A stretch of 23,110 nt of DNA from an uncultured Christensenellaceae bacterium (GTDB lineage: Bacteria; Bacillota; Clostridia; Christensenellales; Borkfalkiaceae): positions 13,156-36,265 of the forward strand of contig CAJUKJ010000005.1 in assembly GCA_910587365.1 (NCBI GenBank), read 5' to 3'. Numbering within the stretch: the first letter of the stretch is position 1; every line of letters begins with the position of its first letter. A model generated the notes under the pieces. The model did not search any database and was not told the DNA's origin. It was given only the letters and a program-made list of their open reading frames with translations. Position numbers and translations under genes: made by a program. Below are positions 14,147 through 20,107 of this stretch, piece by piece.

Positions 14147-14323
14147 CGGCGCAACCCAAAATCGCATTTTTGGGTTAGCGCACTCAATTTGCGCATACCT
14201 GCGCCTCAGTAGATTGAATTGCCGCAATTTTATAATAAGTTTGCCCTTATGATTGCGGCAAGAAAGGCAACGCCTTTCAAATCACGGAAATTTTGTTTCG
14301 CAGAATAGAAACAAATTTTCGTG
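14147..14323 (-). ncRNA. Structured 177-nt element, copy 3 (inverted relative to copy 1)
   Basis: On the minus strand, hairpin 1 occupies 14323-14283 with loop TATTCTGC (14307-14300). Hairpin 2 is AAAGGC-GTT-GCCTTT (14277-14263). Hairpin 3 is TTGCCGCAAT / ATTGCGGCAA (14261-14252 / 14228-14219) around AAGGGCAAACTTATTATAAA. Hairpin 4 is CAAT/ATTG with inner GCG/CGC (14216-14185). Hairpin 5 is GCGC-TAACCCAAAA / TTTTGGGTT-GCGC, ending at 14147. It lies three bases after the Lrp stop codon and ends 22 bases before the aminotransferase start, so it would be transcribed in the sense direction between these genes. Confidence 0.62.
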
Positions 14324-14326
14324 AAT

Positions 14327-14818
14327 TTACGCCTGTATGCTGAGCCTTTCGGGGGTGTTGTTTTTGCGCATAATCGCCCCTTCGACCTTATACTTTTTAA
14401 GTATGAAATGCGTTGCGGTTGAAATGACCGTATCGTAGGTTGAAATTTTTTCGGAAACGAAGCGCGAAACGTTGCGCAGCGACTTGCCCTGTACGATAAC
14501 CGCCAAATCGTATGCGCCGCTCATAAGATAAAGGTTTTTAACCTCTTCGTGCGCGGCAATTTCATTGGCTATCATATCGAAACCGTGTCCGCGCTGGGGG
14601 GTTACCTTGACCTCTATCAACGCTTCAACCGACTCGTCGTCGACGCTGTCGGTGTTGAGTATCGCGGTATACTTGACAATAGTCCCCGCCGCTTCCAGTG
14701 CGGAAACAGTCTGCATAACTTTGCTTTCTTCAACGCCGAGCATTGCCGCCATCTTTTTAGCGGTAAGACGGGAATCTTCCGCAATGAGTGCGAGAACGTC
14801 TTTTTCAATTTTATTCAT
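14327..14818 (-). CDS. alaR: Lrp/AsnC family transcriptional regulator, AlaR-like
   Basis: A DNA-binding regulator that senses an amino acid and normally forms octamers. The 163-aa protein has an N-terminal winged helix-turn-helix (about residues 5-50; LTAKKMAAMLGVEESKVMQTVSAL includes the recognition helix) and a C-terminal RAM/AsnC ligand domain (EALIEVKVTPQRG, VKNLYLMSGAYDLAVIVQG). I choose the ATG at 14818, which has AAGGAG six bases upstream; the longer in-frame start at 14902 would overlap the promoter. It precedes an AlaT-like aminotransferase, so alanine-responsive control as in B. subtilis AlaR is plausible. Its promoter is back-to-back with that of the structured RNA at 14.9 kb, giving it scope to control both. 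The ligand is inferred. Confidence 0.88.
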   Translation of the reverse strand: MNKIEKDVLALIAEDSRLTAKKMAAMLGVEESKVMQTVSALEAAGTIVKYTAILNTDSVDDESVEALIEVKVTPQRGHGFDMIANEIAAHEEVKNLYLMSGAYDLAVIVQGKSLRNVSRFVSEKISTYDTVISTATHFILKKYKVEGAIMRKNNTPERLSIQA

Positions 14819-14842
14819 ACTATTCTCCTTGATATTATTCTT

Positions 14843-14871
14843 ATTATAACGGAAGTCGTTTAAAATGTAAA
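14843..14871 (-). promoter_or_regulatory. Sigma-A promoter for the Lrp-aminotransferase genes
   Basis: On the minus strand, -35 TTTACA (14866-14871) and -10 TATAAT (14843-14848) have 17-base spacing. The -35 box is three bases from the -35 box of the divergent promoter at 14875. Confidence 0.85.
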
Positions 14872-14874
14872 GCG

Positions 14875-14903
14875 TTGACAACGCCATAAAAAAAGTATAC
14901 AAT
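14875..14903 (+). promoter_or_regulatory. Consensus sigma-A promoter for the structured RNA and 86-aa gene
   Basis: TTGACA (14875-14880), a 17-base spacer and TACAAT (14898-14903). The expected start, about seven bases downstream, falls at 14909-14911, exactly at the first base of the closing helix of the RNA. A perfect -35 box and ideal spacing suggest strong expression. Confidence 0.88.
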
Positions 14904-14909
14904 AGCTAT

Positions 14910-15068
14910 ACGGGTAGACAACCCCAACCGATACACCTGATAACGGCTCTTGGTGGTTTTATCTGCGTTAAACTCGCGCATAGCAGTACGCAATGCCGAG
15001 CGGCGGTTTAAGGGGCATAGACCGCTTGCTTGCCCGTAAAAATGTATCTGTTGAGGTTGACTACCCGT
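14910..15068 (+). ncRNA. Structured RNA leader of about 160 nt, class unknown
   Basis: A long closing helix joins the two ends: ACGGGTAG (14910-14917) with CTACCCGT (15061-15068), CAACC (14919-14923) with GGTTG (15055-15059), CAAC (14925-14928) with GTTG (15050-15053), and GATACA (14930-14935) with TGTATC (15043-15048). Inside are TTAAAC/GTTTAA with CTCG/CGAG and GCAT/ATGC (about 14968-15010), and GGGCA/TGCCC (15012-15034). The consensus promoter places the transcript start at the first helix base. The helix ends one base before the ATG of the 86-aa gene, and the only candidate ribosome-binding site (GAGG, 15053-15056) lies within it. No T-run follows. It may be a cis-acting switch or a processed RNA; I cannot match it to a named class. 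Confidence 0.7.
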
Positions 15069-15069
15069 A

Positions 15070-15330
15070 ATGTTTAAAATTTGGGCGAAGGTTTTAAAAG
15101 ACGGAAAAATAATAAAGCAGCTTACCTACGAGCGGGAAGATAAATTTTCTTACTCGCAATTTTTCAGTTACCTGGCGGATATATGCGAGGGACTTGACAT
15201 TGCAACACCCGTTCTTTTAAAAACCCATGTTTTCAACTACGCCAAATTCAGCACCGTCCGGTTTATCCCCCGTGACTTTGCAGAAAGCGTTGACTTTGAC
15301 AAGCTTATACTTGAAAACATAATTATTTAA
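15070..15330 (+). CDS. Conserved hypothetical protein of 86 aa
   Basis: A small soluble protein without membrane segments or a signal peptide. It has the phrases LTYEREDKFSYSQFFSYL, DICEGLDIATPVLLKTHVF and FIPRDFAESVDFDKLILENI. I recall similar 80-90 aa proteins of unknown function in many clostridia, with the PTPVLL and PRDF.E.VDFD motifs conserved, but cannot give a family name. The ATG follows the end of the structured RNA by one base, and its ribosome-binding site appears buried in the closing helix, so translation may depend on RNA refolding. Codon use resembles neighbouring genes. No partner gene suggests a role. Confidence 0.8.
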   Translation: MFKIWAKVLKDGKIIKQLTYEREDKFSYSQFFSYLADICEGLDIATPVLLKTHVFNYAKFSTVRFIPRDFAESVDFDKLILENIII

Positions 15331-15365
15331 TACTTCGTATGCTAAATAAACTACGTATGTTAAAT

Positions 15366-15504
15366 ATCGGCTGCGCTGATGTGAAATATTTTGCTATCGC
15401 AAAATGTTGAGGTCGTATTATATAATTTCTACCTTAACACAACGCTTGCGTTGCATTTAACGCCCAAAGGCGTATTTAACACGAGCGAAGCGAGTATTTC
15501 GCTC
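15366..15504. repeat. Cluster of short palindromes with A/T-rich linkers
   Basis: Five small hairpins follow one another: ATCGGC/GCTGAT (15366-15380), ATTTTGC-TATC-GCAAAAT (15388-15405), AACGC/GCGTT (15441-15452), ACGCC-CAAA-GGCGT (15460-15473) and GAGCGAA/TTCGCTC (15483-15504). The linkers often read TATTTAAC, TTAAATA or TGAAATA. The stems differ completely. It lies between the 86-aa gene and the small membrane ORF. An ORF beginning at 15391 would translate this cluster and is not credible at its N-terminus. Confidence 0.65.
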
Positions 15505-15546
15505 CCGCAGGGTATTTATTTATACGAATACGCGCATACTGAAGGT

Positions 15547-15756
15547 ATGAAGCTTACCTGTTATTTTTGCGTTTCTCTTCTAATTGTCACCGCCATATGC
15601 GGGGGTGTATACGCTTTCAGCGGTTTTAACCTGTTGCTTTTTTTATGCTTTAACTTAACAAACGTTTACAGGAGCTTGCTTGCGGTCAACGCCTGCGCGG
15701 CACTGTTTACGGTATACAGCTTAATAGCCTTTAAACCTTTCAAAGGACTGAAATAA
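15547..15756 (+). CDS. Possible small membrane protein of 69 aa
   Basis: From the ATG at 15547 the reading frame encodes MKLTCYFCVSLLIVTAICGG followed by a second hydrophobic segment (about residues 25-40) and a third weaker one (46-60), ending in KPFKGLK. The composition fits a two- or three-pass membrane peptide. No convincing ribosome-binding site is spaced correctly (AGGT touches the ATG), and the start codon lies in a CATAC/GTATG hairpin (15535-15549). The frame stays open upstream to 15391, but that part consists of palindromic repeats. I do not recognise the protein; it could be a spurious or decaying gene. Confidence 0.4.
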   Translation: MKLTCYFCVSLLIVTAICGGVYAFSGFNLLLFLCFNLTNVYRSLLAVNACAALFTVYSLIAFKPFKGLK

Positions 15757-15775
15757 AATTTTAAATAAATTAACT

Positions 15776-15805
15776 GCGCGGGCAAAAAACGATTTTTGCC
15801 CGCGC
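15776..15805. terminator. Terminator-like hairpin after the small membrane ORF
   Basis: GCGCGGGCAAAAA (15776-15788) and TTTTTGCCCGCGC (15793-15805) form a perfect 13-bp stem with a four-base loop. Neither side has a clean T-run; the stem itself holds five A-T pairs next to the loop. It probably insulates the upstream transcript from the ABC genes. Confidence 0.65.
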
Positions 15806-15930
15806 GCTTAAATTTTAAGTTAATTTTTTAATCAATATACCAGTCCTGTTTTTGAACGCCAAATGCAAACCTTATTTGTTCGTTTGCAAATGCTGTTTTT
15901 TTTAATAACAAGGCTCCGCACGTAAAAATT

Positions 15931-15956
15931 GAAATACTGCTTAAACAAAGTATTTC
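15931..15956. promoter_or_regulatory. Inverted repeat, possible operator of the ABC genes
   Basis: GAAATACT (15931-15938) and AGTATTTC (15949-15956) are perfect 8-base half-sites with a 10-base spacer. The site ends two bases before the -35 box of the ABC promoter, a typical activator position. No regulator gene for it lies in the window. Confidence 0.5.
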
Positions 15957-15958
15957 TG

Positions 15959-15988
15959 TTGCAAACCGCGGTGCAGAAATGTTATAAT
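15959..15988 (+). promoter_or_regulatory. Sigma-A promoter for the tandem ABC genes
   Basis: TTGCAA (15959-15964), an 18-base spacer and TATAAT (15983-15988), 35 bases upstream of the first ABC start codon. Confidence 0.75.
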
Positions 15989-16023
15989 AAAACAGAATAA
16001 AAAGGCTTGTGTTGAGGCGGCAA

Positions 16024-18060
16024 ATGCGAATAAAGAATTTAACGAAAATTTATAAAACGGATAAGGCAAACGAAGTAAAAGCTTTACAAAACGTTTCGCT
16101 TGACTTGCCCGAAAAAGGTATGGTTTTCTTGCTTGGTAAATCAGGGAGCGGTAAAACCACGCTTTTAAATATCCTCGGCGGACTGGATAAAGCTACTTCG
16201 GGCGATATCTTTTATAAAAACAATAACTTGACAAGCTTTTCCCAAAGCGAATTAAATTGTTACAGAAACAACGTTTGCGGTTTCGTTTTTCAAGATTACA
16301 ACGTCATTCCCGAACTCAACGTTGAAGAAAATATTCTACTTGCCCTGTCCTTACAGGGTAAAGACGACCGTTCTGCCGTTTGCAATGTATTAAAGCAAGT
16401 CGGTTTGGAAGGGTTTGAAAAGAGAAAGGTTACCCAGCTTTCGGGCGGACAAAAACAACGCGTTGCCATTGCCAGAGCTTTAATAAAGCATTCGGAAATT
16501 ATTTTTGCGGACGAGCCGACGGGCGCGCTGGACTCGGAAACGGGCGAAAGCATTTTTAAATTGCTTAAAGATATTTCCGCAGGTCAGCTGGTTGTCGTTG
16601 TTTCCCACGACAAAGATTTTGCACAGCGTTACGCAGACAGAATTATTGAACTTGCCGACGGCAAAATTATTACCGACACCGAAAAGCAAGAAATACAGGA
16701 GAATGGAAATTTAAAAATCCCCGCCAAACAAAAAAGTTACGGCATCCCCAACAAATTTGCCGTTAATATAGGAGTTAAAACATTTAAGTATCACCCTTTC
16801 AGATTGTTTTTCTGCATAATTTTCTCGGTTATAGCTTTTTCTCTGCTCGGGCTGTCACTTTCACTTGCTCTTATAAATCCCGTAAATACTTATTGCAACG
16901 CAATTAAAGATAACAACGTTAATTTATCAGAAATTCGCAAACAAATTATTCAAGGAAATTACGGGACAAATCTTGAAGGTATTCTTGGGGGAGATAATAA
17001 TATTTACGAGGACGCGGAACTTGACATAGCCGACTACGCATTATTATGCGAAAAGTTATGTATTGACAGTATGGTCAGAATAAAAACGGATGATTTGCAC
17101 TGGTATCAAAGTCAAACTATACAAACTAATTATGAAGATTATCCAGATATTAATAAAAGTTTAACCCAAAAAGGTTTTATATCAGTCAATCAAAAGAATT
17201 TAAACGACTGGGGTTATGAAATATCGGGCGAACTACCCTCCGATAAAACGGGGATTGCCGTATCCGACAGTGTTTATAACCTCTTCCGCCTTTTCGGTTA
17301 CAGATTTGAAGAAGAGATATGCGAAATTAACACTCCCGAAGATTTAATCGGCAAATATATAATGGTAAATACCTCTACTTCCGTACCCGATTACCGTAGA
17401 ATTACGGGCATAGTGTATACCGAATGCGATTTTAAAAATACACAGGCTTGCAAAAACCATATTTGCCACGGCTATTTTTTCGTAAGCCCTGATTTCTGCG
17501 ATTTTACTTATTTTTTTTATAATACTCCAACAAACAAGACGCAACTGAAAAATTGTATTGAATTTATTTTAAATTATACCAACAAAAACCAATCTTACTA
17601 TATCGTCAACGAGATTTCGTCTGACTTTGACAGGGGAAAGCAAAGTGCGCCCGTATTCAAAAATTTAGGACTGTGTTTGGGCGTACTCTTTACTTTGTTG
17701 TCGTTTTTATTGCTTAATAACTTTATTTCAAGTTCGCTTAAATCGCAACGCAAACAAATAGGCATATTAAAGTCGTTAGGTGAAGATAACAAATCGCTGT
17801 TTAAAATATATATGACCTCTACGGGAATATTAGGCTTAAGCACCTTTATTCTGTCGTACGTCATAACTTTGGTAGGCAATATCCCGCTCAACGGGTTTTT
17901 AATTAACAAGAGAAAATATATAATAAATTTCTTATCGCTAAATGCTTGGCTACCGATTATATTGTTGGCAATAATTGCCTTTACCTCTATGATTTCGTGC
18001 CTATTCCCCCTTTTAAAAATATCAAAAAAATATCCGTCAGAACATTTGCGAAAAATTTAG
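16024..18060 (+). CDS. MacB-like ABC transporter 1, fused ATPase and FtsX-type permease
   Basis: A 678-aa protein. The N-terminal ATPase (residues 1-220) has Walker A GKSGSGKTT, Q-loop FVFQDYNV, signature LSGGQKQR, Walker B IIFADEPTGALD and switch His (VVVSHDKD). The permease half has one membrane segment (about 261-283), a large extracytoplasmic domain (about 285-545) and three C-terminal segments (about 548-570, 597-620, 643-665), the MacB topology. Such proteins usually act as dimers that drive mechanical export or protection across the envelope; the substrate is unknown. The start at 16024 has GAGG six bases upstream; an in-frame GTG at 16009 lies before that site. The ATPase region is identical over 605 bp to that of the next gene, whereas the permease halves are strongly divergent. 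Confidence 0.88.
   Translation: MRIKNLTKIYKTDKANEVKALQNVSLDLPEKGMVFLLGKSGSGKTTLLNILGGLDKATSGDIFYKNNNLTSFSQSELNCYRNNVCGFVFQDYNVIPELNVEENILLALSLQGKDDRSAVCNVLKQVGLEGFEKRKVTQLSGGQKQRVAIARALIKHSEIIFADEPTGALDSETGESIFKLLKDISAGQLVVVVSHDKDFAQRYADRIIELADGKIITDTEKQEIQENGNLKIPAKQKSYGIPNKFAVNIGVKTFKYHPFRLFFCIIFSVIAFSLLGLSLSLALINPVNTYCNAIKDNNVNLSEIRKQIIQGNYGTNLEGILGGDNNIYEDAELDIADYALLCEKLCIDSMVRIKTDDLHWYQSQTIQTNYEDYPDINKSLTQKGFISVNQKNLNDWGYEISGELPSDKTGIAVSDSVYNLFRLFGYRFEEEICEINTPEDLIGKYIMVNTSTSVPDYRRITGIVYTECDFKNTQACKNHICHGYFFVSPDFCDFTYFFYNTPTNKTQLKNCIEFILNYTNKNQSYYIVNEISSDFDRGKQSAPVFKNLGLCLGVLFTLLSFLLLNNFISSSLKSQRKQIGILKSLGEDNKSLFKIYMTSTGILGLSTFILSYVITLVGNIPLNGFLINKRKYIINFLSLNAWLPIILLAIIAFTSMISCLFPLLKISKKYPSEHLRKI
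16067..16671 (+). repeat. 605-bp perfect direct repeat, left copy (ATPase domain)
   Basis: Base-for-base identical to 18113-18717, at an offset of 2046 bp. The first mismatch to the left is at 16066 (g here, a at 18112). The first to the right is at 16672 (a here, g at 18718). It covers nearly all of the ATPase domain. Synonymous positions are also identical, which points to recent duplication or gene conversion rather than protein-level selection. Confidence 0.95.
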
Positions 18061-18069
18061 GGGTACCAA

Positions 18070-20058
18070 ATGCGCATACATAATTTAACGAAAACTTATA
18101 AAACGGATAAGACAAACGAAGTAAAAGCTTTACAAAACGTTTCGCTTGACTTGCCCGAAAAAGGTATGGTTTTCTTGCTTGGTAAATCAGGGAGCGGTAA
18201 AACCACGCTTTTAAATATCCTCGGCGGACTGGATAAAGCTACTTCGGGCGATATCTTTTATAAAAACAATAACTTGACAAGCTTTTCCCAAAGCGAATTA
18301 AATTGTTACAGAAACAACGTTTGCGGTTTCGTTTTTCAAGATTACAACGTCATTCCCGAACTCAACGTTGAAGAAAATATTCTACTTGCCCTGTCCTTAC
18401 AGGGTAAAGACGACCGTTCTGCCGTTTGCAATGTATTAAAGCAAGTCGGTTTGGAAGGGTTTGAAAAGAGAAAGGTTACCCAGCTTTCGGGCGGACAAAA
18501 ACAACGCGTTGCCATTGCCAGAGCTTTAATAAAGCATTCGGAAATTATTTTTGCGGACGAGCCGACGGGCGCGCTGGACTCGGAAACGGGCGAAAGCATT
18601 TTTAAATTGCTTAAAGATATTTCCGCAGGTCAGCTGGTTGTCGTTGTTTCCCACGACAAAGATTTTGCACAGCGTTACGCAGACAGAATTATTGAACTTG
18701 CCGACGGCAAAATTATTGCCGACACAAATTCAGACTACGCGATAAACGAAAGCGATAACGCCTTACAATTGACAAAAGCGAAATTGCCGTTGAAAACCGC
18801 AATCGATTTAGGGACGTATTCATTCAAAATGCATCCTTTGAGATTTTTTTCGACACTGTTGATACTTATACTTTCGTTTACTACGTTTGTTGCGTCATTT
18901 ACGGTTTCCGAAACAAATAAATTTGCCATTCTGAAAAACACACTTAACAGCGGCAAAATAAGCCAGGTTAATTACATTAAATTGTACGAAAACGGCGAAA
19001 GCGGTATACTTGACAACTCGGACGGAATATTTTTAGAAGAATTATTGGATACGCGCATTTTAAAATTGAAAGTTGATGAACTGCGCTTTGATTTTACAGA
19101 AGATAAACAGAATACTGTTTATTACAGCAATTTACCGGACTCGGTTGCAGTTATTGACGAAGATATATTAAACGATTTCGGCTTTACTCTTTCGGGCAGA
19201 TTGCCGCAAAAACCGAATGAAATATGCCTGCCGTATTATATGGCGGAAGTTTTTGTCTATTACGGTAAAGCAAACGAAACAAACCAACTAATAGGCAAAA
19301 ACATTGAAATTAACGGCGATAGCTTTTTGATAAGCGGCTTGATTGATACAGGCTTCAATAACGAAAGATACGACAAACTGAAAAGCATTCAACAAAATTT
19401 AAATCAATTCGTTACCGAATTTTACAATTACGTAAATTATGGAGTTCATTCGACCATATATGTCAACGAACTTAGCCTAATCTTTACGGAAGAAGAAAGC
19501 GCGAATAAGTATCATAAATTAATTGTTCCTGCCAATGCCGTTGACTTCAATAAAAAAGCGTTATATTCCATACAAAAAAGCGGGTACAGATTAGAGTTGA
19601 CTTGTTACCTTAACGAAGAAATCGAAGACGTTACGCTACTGTTGGGTAATATACAAACCGCAGGAATCGTAATATCGTCGGTATTGGGATTTTTAGCTGT
19701 CGGGTTGCTTATTTATTTTGTAGTTCAAAGCGTACAGGAAAAAATTCATACTATCGGAATTTTAAAAGCTATCGGTTGTAACGGTTACGAAATAACAAAA
19801 ATATTTTTAATAGAGTGTATTATAACCGGCTTAACTGTATTTATTATTTCCTTATTGCTCAGTCTTGCCGCCTGCGCACTAATAAATTATTTTTTCGTAA
19901 TTAACTTCGGTATAGTTGTTGCCGCAGTATCTTTAAGCCATATAGGCGTTATTATACTGTTTTGTACAACAATTCCCCTGTCCATTATCTGCGGTATCTG
20001 TACGATAATAAAAACAGTTAAAATAAATATTTTAGAATGTATTTCCGCCATTGAATAA
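18070..20058 (+). CDS. MacB-like ABC transporter 2, fused ATPase and FtsX-type permease
   Basis: A 662-aa protein of the same design as its upstream neighbour. The ATPase domain (1-217) differs by only a few residues at its ends (for example MRIHNLTKTY versus MRIKNLTKIY). The permease half has a first membrane segment at about 255-278, an extracytoplasmic domain to about 530 with little visible similarity to that of the neighbour, and three C-terminal segments, the first around GIVISSVLGFLAVGLLIYFV; KIHTIGILKAIG after it is the usual FtsX-domain motif (KQIGILKSLG in the neighbour). GGGG lies before the ATG, nine bases after the first gene's stop, so both are in one transcript. The two products may form a heterodimer with nearly identical ATPases; this is inference. 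Confidence 0.88.
   Translation: MRIHNLTKTYKTDKTNEVKALQNVSLDLPEKGMVFLLGKSGSGKTTLLNILGGLDKATSGDIFYKNNNLTSFSQSELNCYRNNVCGFVFQDYNVIPELNVEENILLALSLQGKDDRSAVCNVLKQVGLEGFEKRKVTQLSGGQKQRVAIARALIKHSEIIFADEPTGALDSETGESIFKLLKDISAGQLVVVVSHDKDFAQRYADRIIELADGKIIADTNSDYAINESDNALQLTKAKLPLKTAIDLGTYSFKMHPLRFFSTLLILILSFTTFVASFTVSETNKFAILKNTLNSGKISQVNYIKLYENGESGILDNSDGIFLEELLDTRILKLKVDELRFDFTEDKQNTVYYSNLPDSVAVIDEDILNDFGFTLSGRLPQKPNEICLPYYMAEVFVYYGKANETNQLIGKNIEINGDSFLISGLIDTGFNNERYDKLKSIQQNLNQFVTEFYNYVNYGVHSTIYVNELSLIFTEEESANKYHKLIVPANAVDFNKKALYSIQKSGYRLELTCYLNEEIEDVTLLLGNIQTAGIVISSVLGFLAVGLLIYFVVQSVQEKIHTIGILKAIGCNGYEITKIFLIECIITGLTVFIISLLLSLAACALINYFFVINFGIVVAAVSLSHIGVIILFCTTIPLSIICGICTIIKTVKINILECISAIE
18113..18717 (+). 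repeat. 605-bp perfect direct repeat, right copy (ATPase domain)
   Basis: Identical to 16067-16671. Homologous exchange between the two would keep the reading frame and remove or duplicate 2046 bp, leaving one intact ATPase-permease gene that carries permease 2. Confidence 0.95.
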
Positions 20059-20062
20059 AAAA

Positions 20063-20094
20063 TGGCTTCGCCGTTATAACCAATGGAGAAGCCA
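20063..20094. terminator. Bidirectional terminator between convergent genes
   Basis: TGGCTTC (20063-20069) and GAAGCCA (20088-20094) form a 7-bp stem, extended by a CC/GG pair. On the minus strand it is followed by TTTTTT, serving the gene that ends at 20108. On the plus strand it is followed by ACTATTTT, serving the second ABC gene. Confidence 0.8.
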
Positions 20095-20107
20095 ACTATT
20101 TTAAAAC

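Noticed and set aside
12570..14323. Composite transposon carrying the aminotransferase
   Set aside because: The flanking copies are diverged structured elements of about 176 bp without a transposase, and no target-site duplications are visible. The gene belongs with its Lrp partner as in other Firmicutes.
14819..14902. N-terminal extension of the Lrp regulator from 14902
   Set aside because: The added 28 codons would overlap the -10 and -35 boxes of its own promoter, and the ATG at 14818 has an ideal AAGGAG.
14910..15068. 6S RNA or SRP RNA identity for the structured RNA
   Set aside because: It lacks the open central bubble of 6S RNA and the GGAAG-type helix 8 of SRP RNA, and it contains multiple internal hairpins and runs into a start codon.
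15391..15546. N-terminal 52 codons of the open frame beginning at 15391
   Set aside because: This stretch consists of short palindromes and linkers, contains no ribosome-binding site near 15391, and the only protein-like composition begins at the ATG at 15547.
16009..16023. GTG start of the first ABC gene at 16009
   Set aside because: The GAGG ribosome-binding site lies after it, and the homologous second gene starts at the position equivalent to 16024.
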